A stretch of 64,000 bases of DNA, taken from assembly GCF_027580225.2 (NCBI RefSeq), contig NC_073354.2, positions 11,074,001-11,138,000 of the forward strand, written 5' to 3'. Below are positions 44,078 to 55,137 of this stretch, one piece after another. The notes under the pieces are model-generated. The model was given only the letters and a program-made list of their open reading frames with translations. It searched no databases and had not been told where the DNA came from. The DNA is from Misgurnus anguillicaudatus (Eukaryota > Chordata > Actinopteri > Cypriniformes > Cobitidae). Numbering within the stretch: position 1 is the stretch's first letter; every line of letters starts with the position of its first letter. The translations under genes were made by a program, and so were the position numbers.

Positions 44078-45600
44078 TAATGTGTTCAGGCCAAGACCCT
44101 TATCAAACACGTGAAGCGTGGGTCAGATTGGACATTGTAAGGTTGAGTTACAACAACTTCCTGTTTCATGGCGAAACGGCGAAATTTGGCAGGCCGCCAC
44201 GGACACCCTCCAATGAAAAGTCAAGATCTCCGCAATTTAGCATCGCAAAGGCATTTAGATGACACAGACCAAATATGGTTATGATCTGAATAAATCTCTA
44301 GGAGGAGTTTGTTAAAGTATGAATGATTAAATTTGCACCCAAATTACTTAGATAATTAAAAATGGCTGACTTCCTGTGGGGTTTAGACAGGGCCGGCCCT
44401 GGGCATAGGCGGAATAGGCAAATGCTAAGGGCGCCGCCGACCCCTTGGGGCGTCCGTGCGCCCAAATTATTATTTTTTAATATATGTATATAAACATTTA
44501 ACTATAAATATTTAATTGTGCACAAGAAAACAGCAGTTATTAATGAATTATTAGTAGCATAGTATCTCGGAAGATCGTGCTTGTTAAATAGCTCTGTACT
44601 GCACTGAAGCGGCAGTTTAAAATATAAACCCAGAATTCAGCGAACGTCAAGAAAAAGAACACGGAAACAACAATCAGACCGAGACGCAGGATTTAAATTA
44701 CGTTACATGGACGATGTTTAAATTTCAATGTTTCTGGACAGAAATACAAACTTGTTCACTTCGTTTGGTATTAATAAGCTGCGCATTGGAGTGCTGGCCG
44801 CGGTGCTGAAGACGCACTCGGACGGAGTACTGGTGGCAGCACAAATATTTACAGATATGTTGATGTGTTCAGGCCTAGGCCCTCAACAAACTTGTGAAGT
44901 CTGAGGCAGATCGGACAATGCTTGCCTGAATAACAACAGCTTCATATTTCATGGCGGAACATCACACTTTGCACACACGCCCTTCAACGAAAAAATCAAG
45001 ATCTTCGCAATTTTTCATTGCAAAGTGTTTCAGATCAGTCTGACCAAATATGATGATGATTTAATTAAATCTCTAAGAGCAGTAAATCATAGCGTAAAAC
45101 ATATAATTTCCTTCTGCCTCTAGGTGTCGCTATTACTGTTACTGAAAATTAGCATGGAAATGTGTTCAGGGCAAGACCCTTATCAAACATGTGAAGCGTG
45201 GCGCAGATTGGACATTGTATGCCTGAGTTAGAACTTCCTGTTTTATGGCAAAAACTTTGAAATTTGCCAGGTCGCCACAGACACACCAAACACAACAAAA
45301 AGTCAAGATCCCTGCAATTTAACATCGCAAAGGCCTTTAGATAACACAGACCAAATATGATGATGATCTGATAAAATCTCTAGGAGGAGTTTGTTAAAGT
45401 ACGAAGCCTGGTAATGCCAAAATTTGACCAGAAATTACAGAGAAAATTCAAAATGGCCAACTTCCTGTGTGGTTTAGAGCTTGGCTCCAAGAGTCTTTTT
45501 TGTAGGTCTTGGGGTGATAGATGACCCTACCAAATTTCGTGTCTGTACGTTTTTCCTAACGTGGGGGCTGATCTCTTGAAATTTTGCAGGTGGCGCTATC
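44078..45600 (+). repeat. Three diverged copies of a ~300-bp unit
   Basis: Copies at about 44078-44388, 44860-45065 and 45163-45480 all run TGTGTTCAGGxCxAGxCCCT, GTGAAG, GCAGATxGGACA, TTTCATGGC, AAAAGTCAAGATC, CAATTT, AGACCAAATATG. Copies 1 and 3 are closest. The block ends with GGTGGCGCTATCGAGTCATT. Non-coding; a common fish repeat of unknown class. Confidence 0.75.
44388..44855. mobile_element. Probable hAT-type insertion with CAGGGCCGGCCCTGGGCATA end
   Basis: Separates repeat copies 1 and 2. The left terminus CAGGGCCGGCCCTGGGCATA and the following AAATGCTAAGGGCGCC are typical of a hAT family. I could not fix the right end. Confidence 0.45.
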
Positions 45601-45992
45601 GAGTCATTTCTACACGCTCACTTCTGATGCCTATAATACATGTAAATTTTCGCCACTTCTTACGCGTGTGCAAATTTTCATGAGTTTTCGAGTATGTCTA
45701 GGCCCTCAAAAATGCAATTTATTTAGGATTTTTTTTTCTTGCCTGCTCCTCGGTGCTCAGGCCCTAAATCTAAAAAGGTACATAAAATAGGGAAATACAT
45801 ACATATTGCAAATAAAATGGTCATTGGCATTACTAACTCTAAAAATTATTCTCTTTACGGCCATTATCAAAATGTTTGTTTTTGTCAAAAATTGGATGCT
45901 AAAATGGGCATATATTTACATGCTAAGTGTAAAAAAATGGCAGATCCCAGGACTCTACTGCAAGAAATCCTGAAAGTTGAAAACACCCAAAA

Positions 45993-46136
45993 ATGAAAAT
46001 TGCATCATCATTTACTCACCCTAAAGTTGATTAAAACCTCAATTTCTTTATTCTGTTGAAAACAAAAGAAGATATTTTGATAAATGATAAACACACAGTT
46101 AATGGTACCCATTGACTTTCATAGTAGGAAAAACAA
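45993..46136. mobile_element. Partial MITE of the AGGGATAGTTCAC (TTAA) family
   Basis: AATGAAAATTGCATCATCAT, TTTACTCACC, AAGAAGATATTTTGATAAAT and GGTACCCATTGACTTTCATA match the arm of 31906-32320. The termini are missing. Confidence 0.6.
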
Positions 46137-46747
46137 ATAATAATTGTAATGATTAATTGTAATGATACAGTAAAAGTATTGTATCGTAGAGGCTTACAAC
46201 TGTTATATTCACAGCGATATTACAGAAACACATGCATTGGGCAAGCCAACGGGAAGTACTGCAATAAAAAGAAGCGAAGGAAAACTTTGAGAGAAACCAG
46301 GCTCAACCGGGAGGGCCAGTTCTCCATTTGGCAAAATAACAAAACACTTGAGAAATTGTACTGTATAGATACAGTAGCTGTCTGTATGAGAGTTAGGGCC
46401 AATCTCATTTCTCTGTCTTACCCCGTCCCCTTTGTCTTCGTCTTCCCCTTGCCCCTCGAAACCGAGTAAAGGGGAAAGGGGTAAGACCAGAGGTGTAAAA
46501 AGTACTCAAAAATGTTACTCAAGTGAAAGTACAAGTACAGAGTGTAAATTGTACTCAATTAAAAGTAAAAGTATCTGGCTAGAATCATACTTGAGTAAAC
46601 GTAAAAAAGTACCACATTAAAATTGTACTTGAGTATTAAAAAAGTAAATGTATCAGGAAGAATGAAAACTAGAGATTCTTGTTAACCTTGTATGTGGTTC
46701 ATTCACTTCTTGTTTACAACTGTTTGTATTTAATTGTATTTATTTAT

Positions 46748-47010
46748 ACCACGGGTCTGTTGAATGCTTGATTCTGATTGGCTGAGAAATGTTCCATGGG
46801 TGTTGATTATTTTTAAATAACCGAACACCTAACCTTTAAAATTTCTTTAAAATAGGCACCAGAGCAATGTTTGTGGTAACCGTGGTATAAGCGGAATAAA
46901 TGACTCCAGTCCTTTGAAATATTCGAAAATAATGCACACTACGCTTCGCGTCTTGCCACATTACCAGCTAGGGTGTGCATTATTTTAAGCAACATGCTAC
47001 TCAAAGTTGT
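46748..47010 (-). repeat. Reverse copy of the 16145-16445 repeat
   Basis: ATACCACGGGTCTGTTGAAT, GATTCTGATTGGCTGAGAAA, GTGGTAACCGTGGTATAAGC and AATAATGCACAC occur in the order and strand opposite to the first copy. Confidence 0.7.
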
Positions 47011-47031
47011 AAAACCTTGAATTTAACTTAA

Positions 47032-47309
47032 AGGAGCAGTATGTAGGATTGTGGCCAAAACTGGTATTGTTATCACAAAACTTGTGGCTAAAACTGGTAC
47101 TGCAATCACACAACTGGTGGCCAATACACAAAATGACAACATAAACATCAGTTGAGGACTGCAACTCCACTTTTTAACTGACAATATCCTGGCCAGACCA
47201 CTGTTGTGAGTGATATAAGTATTTGAAATGAAAATGATTTCTTAATGTCTAGTGACATATCAGGGCCATTTTATGATTAATTGATATACATTTCTTACAT
47301 ACTGTACCT
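47032..47309. mobile_element. piggyBac-like MITE, AGG(A/T)(G/A)CAGTATGTA ends, TTAA target
   Basis: TTAA at 47028-47031 and 47310-47313. Ends AGGAGCAGTATGTAGGATTG and complement of AGGTACAGTATGTAAGAA. Internal CACAAAACTTGTGGC repeats. Confidence 0.85.
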
Positions 47310-47624
47310 TTAAGCAGAAGCTAGTTTTCACAATTCAAGCTCTATCAAGTCTCTCAAAGGCAGTCGATGCAGGAAGAGGTGTATTAGACCTTGTTCACAC
47401 TGTCATACCAAATCCGATTTTGGTGCATATCCGATAGGAATCCAATCACATTTAGAACGTGTGAACGATCAAAAATTCGCATTTGTGTAGCTTTTCGGTT
47501 ATGTCATGCTGTTGCTTCACGTAAACACGTCAGACGTCTATAGGCAGATTACCATGCCAGAGCGAGGTCATTGCCATTTAATCCGGAAAACATCAGAACG
47601 CTACAGGATGCACAGATCAGATCT

Positions 47625-48918
47625 GGGCCGGGTTTCCCAAAAGCATCGTAAGGCTAAGTAGATCGTAAAAATGATCGTACGAATCATCTTAGAATTACGG
47701 GCCGTTTCCCAAAAGCTTCGTAGCTTAAGTAGCACTTGAAAATCATCGTAGATCTAAGAGTGCTCTGGAGTAATCGATCATTCATAAGTGCATCGTAAGA
47801 CAACAGAATTACAAGGTCACCTGCAGGACGACCAGCAAATTGCACTCCTGCATTAACGATAATGTAATGTTTTAAATGTATATTTATTTATTTATTGGGT
47901 TCTTCTTCGTTTATTTGTTTAAATTACTTTAATATAATATATTTAAAATTCAAATGAGAAATAAAACTTAAATGACTAAACATAAATTGGTAACACTTTA
48001 TTATAATGTTCATGATTTAACATTAGTTAATGTATTAACTAACATGAACAAACAATGAGCAATACATTTGTTACAGTATTTATTCATCTTTGTTAATGTT
48101 AGTTAATAGAAATAAAGCTGTTCATTGTTTGTTCATGTTAGTTCATGGTGCATTAACTAACGTTAACCAAATTTTAATAAAGTATTAGTAATTGTTGAAA
48201 TCAACATTAATAAAGATTAATAAATGCTGCACAAGTGCAGTTCATCATTAGTTCATGTTAACTAATGTAGTTAACTAATGTTAACTAATGAACATTATAA
48301 TAAAGTGTTACCCATAAATTAATAAAGAAGGAAAACGTATTTGGTACAATTTTGGTAAAAGTTGGTACTAGCAAATTGATAAATGGTTCCTACCAATTGC
48401 TGCTATAATTCATCTAGGCTACAGTAAAAAATAATGTTTTGAAGGGTATGGCATCTGATTAAAGAAACCAAATAAATATTTACGGTACAATGCAATAATC
48501 CATAATAATAAATAAACATATATAATAAAAACAAATATTATAAAATGCAGAAGGCATTTTGCAGTGGGACGAGTCATAACTAAATACGGAAAAGAATATT
48601 TCATTATGAACAATTTTAAAACATTTAAAAAGTAATTGAACAATAATAAAAAATATTATAAAAAATATTAGTGCACATCGGCTAAAGATCATTAGCCTAA
48701 ACAAGCTTCTGCTACAAATTCGAGTCATTCAATTGGAGACATTTCAGCACTTGACAAACGGATAGCAACTCGTAAGTAGCACTTAAAACCCAGCTGCGAG
48801 CGATCGTTTCACGTGCATCTTTAGGAAACGCACGTAAATGATCAACGAATGTTCGTTAAGTAGCTCATAGAAAGCGCTCTTAAGTGCTAAGTTCAATCGT
48901 TATCGGGAAACCCAGCCC
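47625..48918. mobile_element. Element with GGGCCGGGTTTCCC ends, inside the previous one
   Basis: Left GGGCCGGGTTTCCCAAAAGC, repeated at 47700 as GGGCCGTTTCCCAAAAGC; right ATCGGGAAACCCAGCCC. TAAGTAGC / GCTACTTAAG-like arms. A target duplication is not obvious. Confidence 0.65.
47989..48312. mobile_element. Palindromic hAT-type MITE, GGTAACACTTTA family (copy 3), TSD CATAAATT
   Basis: Starts GGTAACACTTTATTATAATG and ends CATTATAATAAAGTGTTACC. Perfect 8-bp duplications CATAAATT at 47981-47988 and 48313-48320. It is the innermost element of the nest. Confidence 0.9.
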
Positions 48919-49985
48919 TAAACAGTTGTGATAAACAATATGGACAGCGAATCTGTCAAATTGGATATGCACCAAAATCAGATTTGGACTGACAGTGTAA
49001 ACAAGGACTTAGTCTTGATATAGAGAGGCTGCAAATAGCAGGGAACGTGTCACACGGGAACACACTTCATGTGTTGATGGTTTCAAAGAATCGAAAAAAT
49101 CATCATCATCAGATGAACTGTTGGCCAATTCCTTAAAATGGCCCTAAGGATCCAGAATGAATTACATTTAGGTTAAAATGGCCATCAGCACAATTCTATT
49201 GGTTTGGTAAGAGCAACGGAAAATTTAATGATTTGATCTCTAAAAAATAAGTACTTTTTGACTGTAAATAAAATTGTAAGGAGTAAAAAGTCATTTTTTT
49301 CTTAAAAAATGCAATTAAGTAAAAGTAAAAGTATTTATTTTTAATTGTACTCAGGTAAAGTAAAAATCCACCAAAATAATACTTAAGAATAGTAATCAAG
49401 TTCTTTACACCTCTGGGTAAGACAGATCGTTCATCTAAGAAATGAGACACCACTCGATTACCGTTTGCGTCACCTTCCCTTGCCGCTATACTGGCTGCTA
49501 TGTAAACAGACAAGCGTTGACAAACAAAGATGATGCCGTTGCCTCAGGTTGTGGTATCGATTGCCTGAGCGGAGCTCAACAAATGGCGCATAACTTAGCT
49601 GCTAGCTAGCACCTTAACTAGCAATTCAAAACAAAAACATTACAATTAAAACCGCTTGAACATTTTATTAAAAGTATCATAAAACATGAGTGTCAATAAC
49701 GTTACTTTCATTTGTGCGACTCCTTGACAGTTCGACGTTCATCAATAAAGCGTCTTGATGCCGGCTCTCCTGAGAAATTCCTAAGTTAAAGTTTACCCCT
49801 ATCTTTCAAGTGTGGTCATTATCACACTTCGTTTCAAGGGCTATGTACCCCTACGCCTTGGCCCTAGCCCTCGATCAAACTGAAAATTGAGACACCACTT
49901 CGCCTCACATGAACGCGCAAAACCGAGGTGAAGGGGTAAGACAGAGAAATGAGACGCACCCTTAATATAAGATCTGTACTCTGTA

Positions 49986-50833
49986 ACTGTAAAAAGTGAA
50001 AAACTGGATCAACTTAAAAATTACTTAACACTTCAAAATCAGGTTTATTTAACTTAAATTTATTTATTACATTTATAAAGTGAAATTTAAAAATTGAATT
50101 TTTTTAACATGCGGGGATGAAGCTGAGCTTCTGGCCAGTTAGAGATTCTGGGTATTTGGTGAGCACAGTGTACTGTAGCTATGTGATGTGCAATGTGCTA
50201 CATCATTTAAGTAATGCTTTGTAAAAATCCCATGGCGCTGTCTGAGTGCTGAAACGCTTCGGCTCTCCGCACGTTTGTAAATTCTTTATCTCTTCTTTGT
50301 ATTTTTAGAGTACAACCGTTTCTTGCATATTTGCAAATTATTTTATGAGATTACAAAAATTATGTAGGATATCAATACATTTACAGCAATTAAAAGCCTG
50401 CTATTTGTACTTCTATGACTGGTTTTAATCCAAAAAACAAAAAATTTAAATAAAAATGAAAACTACACATTACTCTTAAACTAGGGATCTTCTTCCTCTG
50501 CTTAGTTTTTCAGTTTACAAAGTCTGTGATCTAAATAGAGATTAGACATAGCGCCAGCACAACTGGCTTTTAAAGGGGATGAGAGATAAGACTCTCATTG
50601 GTTTATTGCACTCTCATTACTCATTAGGGGAAGATGTACAACCCTTTTTGACCGTGCGTTCGGCGCACAAACCATTTTTCCGTAGTTAAATTAGCAAAAG
50701 TGGCATCGGACACGTCTATTTAGACAGCTTAGATTGTTAAAATAGGGCCCGTTAAGTTGAAACAACTTCATTTTTTAGGTGTTACCAATGAAAGTATTTT
50801 TTAAGTTGATCCAACTTTTCACTTTTTACACTG
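49986..50833. mobile_element. CACTGTAAAAAGTG-family MITE, interrupted
   Basis: Left ACTGTAAAAAGTGAAAAACT and right AACTTTTCACTTTTTACACT match the family at 8120-8298; the right part also has GTGTTACCAATGAAAGTA. About 650 bp of foreign DNA lies between the two halves. Confidence 0.6.
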
Positions 50834-51532
50834 TATAGTTTTGAACTGAGATTCATACAGCATAATGGCAAGTGATTATCTAGTAATAAATTGATGATTA
50901 CTCAAAAAAAGATTGATGGAATCTCTAAATGTGACATTTTGTCAAGTAGTGATGTTGCTGTTGTTTCGTAGCTTTGAGAAGAAATAGGAACCATATGTTG
51001 CCATTGTAAGGACATAAACATTTGCACGTTTCAGTTCCAAATTACAAAGAAAGCCACATGAGTTTTGACCATAAAATGCCTGGATGTAATTTTAAAATAG
51101 ATAGGAATCTGTGGTTTCATAGTCAAATTCTCACCTTAAAAACATTCCAAAATTACGGCATATACTTTCTGCGGGGCCACTGAGTAATCTTCAGCTGATT
51201 TTTAACACAACACCGATATAATATGATCATATTAGCTCAATGCTGCCAAGTTCTATATAATTTAAAATTTCTTTAATCTAATTAAGCATTAAAATGTTTC
51301 TCATCTCATCATATCCGCATGTTCAGAGTCATCATATACAATAAATCCGTAAGGTAGCAATTAAAAACATTTAAAAATAGATGCATTTATTTAAAGCAAA
51401 GCATTTATTTACTTACCAGGCTACAGGTGAAGCAGCTCTTTGTGCCTTCTAACGTCTCATAATCGCTCCTCATTTATGTCCAAGAGACTCACTAATAATC
51501 TTTTACATTCAATCGTTTAATCTTTCGTATTA

Positions 51533-52100
51533 CACGGCTCTCTGGAATGCTTGATTCTGATTGGTCAGTTGAGACATTTGCAGGTTCGTTCTTTTCAAAT
51601 AATAACCGCTCCAAAGTAATAACGCATAGCCGATACTACTTGTACGATTTAAAATCGCTCCACGCGAATAAAGATTACTGTTTGGCGCCATCTTGTGACA
51701 AACACTGGACAGCCACAATTAAGAATGGACAATTGTGACATTCATTTTAACATGTACAGAAAAAACAAAACATATAAACAGTGGATAGACGAACGAACAA
51801 CGACAAGACACAGAGAGCTTACTGAGACTGAACTTGACAAAATAGAGCATGACAGCTACGAAGCCAACACCAAAAAAAACAGAATGGGCATTAAAACTTC
51901 TCAAAGACTGGCTAAAAGAGAAAAAAATGGAGACAGACAAGTATGAAGCAGAGGATCTTATTACGATCATTTTATGCATCTGTGTAAAGTTTCGCAGAAG
52001 GATAAAAATGTTAATTAAAAACAAATATGCCAATAAAATTTTTCAATTCATATTCATGTCCAGTTTTTTTTCTTATGTGGCAAGTAGCCGTGTAATAAGC
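51533..52100 (+). mobile_element. Foldback-ended element carrying a recombinase relic
   Basis: TATTACACGGCTCTCTGG at the left is complementary to AGTAGCCGTGTAATAAG at the right. The left end also carries TGCTTGATTCTGATTGGTCA, seen in related form at 16395-16415 and 46767-46787. Confidence 0.5.
51725..52000 (+). pseudogene. Crypton/KIAA1958-like tyrosine-recombinase N-terminal fragment
   Basis: Frame 1 reads TTTRHRELTETELDKIEHD then SYEANTKK. At a run of eight A (51872-51879) the sense shifts to the next frame: KPTPKKTEWALKLLKDWLKE then KKMETDKYEAEDLITII. An acidic (E/D)L(D/E)KI..., then NTKKxTxWALKxxxDWLKE, is the start of the N-terminal domain in fish KIAA1958/QRICH1/ZMYM-like (Crypton-derived) proteins. 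The catalytic part is absent. A relic, broken by a 1-nt frameshift. Confidence 0.45.
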
Positions 52101-52213
52101 GGGATAATGTAGAGGCAGCCGGTAGTTATCGGGAAATAAGCCCCTTCAGTGTGATACAATCACACTGTCGGGGCTTATTTCCCGATAACTACCGGCTGCC
52201 TCTACATTATCCC
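52101..52213. repeat. Near-perfect hairpin, 55-bp arms and 3-nt loop
   Basis: Arms 52101-52155 and 52159-52213 are reverse complements except for two adjacent bases (TT against GA). Outer 44 bp are perfect, inner 9 bp are perfect, loop is ACA. Confidence 0.95.
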
Positions 52214-52269
52214 TTACATATTTATCATTCATGTATGTGATAAGCAAACACGCGTTGTCGTCCCATTTA

Positions 52270-52585
52270 TAGGCGCATAAGTTACTGCGCTCTTTAAATA
52301 ACAAAAACACTTAATGCGCCATTCACTTTAGACTTTAGACCAGGTTTTTGTTGGTCAATGGTGTAGTCTATTTTAGTTGCCTCAAAATAGCAATGCGCTA
52401 ACAATGTGCCTGAACACACCTCTTTTTCAGACCAGAACGCCCATGGGCGCAAAAGTGGGCGCAAATGCATTCGCTGTTTGAACAACGTGGCGCTAAACAT
52501 GAAAATGATTATTGCGCAGGGTTGAAACTAGCAAAAGACACTTGCGTCGCGCATTGCGCTGCATTGCGCCGGGTGTATGATAGAG
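52270..52585. repeat. GCGC-rich repeat arm ending CGCCGGGTGTATGATAGAGCCC
   Basis: Multiple TGCGCC / GGCGCA motifs and a GGGTGTATGATAGAGCCC end, which resembles the terminus of a widespread fish palindromic element (GGGCTCTAT...). Only one arm is recognised here. Confidence 0.45.
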
Positions 52586-52589
52586 CCCA

Positions 52590-52695
52590 AAGTATTTTTC
52601 ACTTAAACATATAAGTTTAACAACTTAATATTTGTAGGTTTTACCAATTTAATTATTTTTTTTAAAGTTGATCCAATTTTTTACTTTTTACACGG
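52590..52695. mobile_element. One end of the CACTGTAAAAAGTG family
   Basis: TAGGTTTTACCAATTTAATT then AGTTGATCCAATTTTTTACT and TTTTTACACGG match the right half of 49986-50833. Confidence 0.5.
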
Positions 52696-52699
52696 CATG

Positions 52700-53690
52700 A
52701 TTCATTAAAAGAAGTGTAATATTGTGATTGTTTTTAAGCATGCAATAGATTGTATTCTATTTTAGTTTAAAAACTAGCATAAAAGAAAACAGCTTTCTCC
52801 AAAAACTAGTCAGTCAATCATTTAAAAAATATATTTTTTCAAATTATGTGTAGAAAACGGCATGAAACCTTATCATTGTCATTTATAAAGTCATGGAACC
52901 ATTACTAAGTGTAAAGGGTTAGCTGTTGGTTTAACTTAAATATGTACATAACTGTGCATAATTTGTCAAATTTACCTGAAAATTATACAGTTGAAACATG
53001 TGGCCAGTGAATGTTCAGCATATAATCGTGCATTATCAAACATTTATTTTCTGGGTCAGGCAAAATATCGTTCTTAGATACACATTTACACGCATGAAGT
53101 GACTTGCGGTAAAAAGGCCCAAAGGTGGTTGGGTTGAACTTACTGTCAAAATCTAATATCCATTGAGAAGTTTCACTTCTTGGCCGGGTTACACTTCTCC
53201 ATGTGGTAATAGGGGCAAGGCTTCCATGAATAATAACCACGATGTTCCTCTTTTATTCATGTCGGAGCGCAGCTTTATTTTGTAACACATTTTTGTAATT
53301 TATTTCTAAAGGAAGTATCGATTCACTCTCGTGTCTTGCTTTGATGTCATGCCTTGACCTTTGTTGATATTCTCTTAAATAATTATTAAACAATAGCCTA
53401 AATATCACGCTGCGTCACTTTTATTGCATGCGATAAGAACCTAATGGTTTTTTAATTTAAATCCTGAAAGTTATTTCTGATTTGTTTTGGAAAGGTGACA
53501 GAGAGTAACCTCCTTTCAATTGCACTGGTTGTAAAATTTGTCCTTGACTTTTGTGTTTTACCAACATCATGACAAGTTTTATGGGTCAACATGATAAAGC
53601 ATCCTGTTATTTCCTCATGGCATTGCAAAGTTCTCAGATGAAAACTAAGATTTGATTTGAATCATCTGCTCATAGCGGCGAGTTTTATTA
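52700..53690. other. Intergenic, nothing recognised
   Basis: No coding frame with recognisable similarity and no repeat I can name. Confidence 0.4.
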
Positions 53691-53709
53691 TTTCAACTGG
53701 GTATGTTGG

Positions 53710-54200
53710 TGTGATTTGAGAGATGAGCAGTGAACAAAGATTTACCCAAAAGAGCGGTTTTCTGAACAGGGTTTAAATGCCATGCATAGACCTTGATCTA
53801 AAATAGTAAAAACAGTCAAAAGCTGCTGTGATGCAATGCAACATTGTAAAAAAAACACTCTATAAATACGTTTAAAATTAAAGGCGGGGTGCCCCTACCC
53901 CAATAGAATCTGGACCTTCTTTTGATAAACCCGCCCCACACATACACAACCCAGGCAATGATATCGGTTAGTAGACACACCCCTTACTGCTGATTGGCTA
54001 CAATGATGGAATTCCTCCAATGAAACATATGATTTGATTGAATGTGCAAGGTCAAAGTTTGATCATAAAAGAGAGATGTGCAGTGAACAAGGTTTAATAA
54101 AGAAGCAGTTTCCTGGACAAGGCTTAAAGGCCATGTAATCTCGAGTTGGAGTAGTTAAAATGGCTTTCTGAAACAAATAAAAGCTGCCTTACTATCACAA
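53710..54200 (+). repeat. Degenerate ~135-bp direct repeats, ~340 bp apart
   Basis: 53710-53845 and 54062-54195 share GAGATG(A/T)GCAGTGAACAA, AAAG(A/C)(G/A)GTTT(T)C(C)TG(A/G)ACA and AAAAGCTGC. Confidence 0.5.
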
Positions 54201-54434
54201 TCTCTGCTTAAAACCTAAAATTGCAAGTTGCTGTATGTGTTACAATGCTTTCCACTAATATTGGCCCTAATAAGACTGGCTTTCTGAAACCCTGCACACA
54301 TTATACGTGTAGACCGTGCATGATGTGCCTACAGCAGGCCCGGCGCTGGAATGGCATATTTGGGGGGGGGCATTTTAATTTTTTGGGGGGGCACACTATA
54401 CCCTATTTTGACTTATTTCCTGCTCCTTTTAAAG

Positions 54435-55137
54435 GACAAGTTCGGTATTTTACACTTAAAGCCCTGTTTTCAGATAGTTTATGATGAAATAAACGGTTTT
54501 GACTGAAATTTCGACATTTGCGGCTGCCCCGAGAATTTTTGGGTGTTTGTGTTTCAGCTCCTACCTTTACAATGCGTTTAATGGTGGACTGGAACAATCC
54601 TTTCTAAAATGCATTAAACTTTCGTTTACAAAGACGTGAAACTTATCGAGTGGTCAGGGGTGTTCAATGATATGCTCACACAAAAATCGCGTTAAGAGAT
54701 GCTTTCCAACAGCTGTTTTAGCATTCGTTGTTAACTTGTGGACCTATTTTTCCAAACGCCCCACACTCGTACATTCTTCCGCTTAGAGCTTGAATAATAG
54801 ACACTCCAGCCCAGTTGGTGGCGCTAATCCGCCATTGCCAATTGCAAGAATAGAAACAAAGTTCCCGGCGCGGAGTAATACCGTACCTCACAGCACAAAT
54901 AATACAAGTCAATGGAGTTGGCAAAAACTACGATAAAACCTGTTGGAATGCGTATTTTGCAGCGGTTTTTGTGTGAGCATACCAGTGAACACCCCTGACC
55001 ACTCGGTGAGTTTCACGTTTTTGTAAACGAAAGTTTAATGCATTTTAGGAAGGATTGTTCCAGTGCACCATTAAACGCATTGTAAAGGTAGGAGCTGAAA
55101 CACAAACACCCAAAAATTCTCGGGGCAGCCGCAAATG
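54435..55137. mobile_element. Palindromic AAGTTCGGTATTTT repeat (copy 2), right arm cut off
   Basis: Left arm GGACAAGTTCGGTATTTTAC...; the centre (ACATTCTTCCGC, GTTGGTGGCG) is shared with the other copies; the right arm runs back through GAAACACAAACACCCAAAAA to CAGCCGCAAATG at 55137, where homology stops abruptly. The missing 80 or so bases of arm mark a junction with the following block. Confidence 0.8.

Larger units (their letters stand above)
47387..49008. mobile_element. Harbinger-like element, GACCTTGTTCACACTGTC ends, TSD TTA
   Basis: GACCTTGTTCACACTGTC pairs with GACAGTGTAAACAAGGAC, and TTTTGGTGCATATCC pairs further in. TTA at 47384-47386 and 49009-49011. Non-coding. Confidence 0.8.
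46488..49415. mobile_element. hAT-type element, CAGAGGTGTAAAAAGTACT ends, TSD GGTAAGAC
   Basis: Inverted ends CAGAGGTGTAAAAAGTACT / AGTTCTTTACACCTCTG-type, with AGTAAAAGTAAAAGTAT-rich arms. Perfect 8-bp duplications GGTAAGAC at 46480-46487 and 49416-49423. Confidence 0.88.
46396..49961. mobile_element. Outer element of a deep nest, GGG(C/T)...TCTCATTTCTCTG ends, TSD TTA
   Basis: Ends GGGCCAATCTCATTTCTCTG and complement of GGGTGCGTCTCATTTCTCTG, followed by GTCTTACCCC. TTA duplications at 46393-46395 and 49962-49964 suggest a PIF/Harbinger-type element. Hosts everything from 46488 to 49415. Confidence 0.75.
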
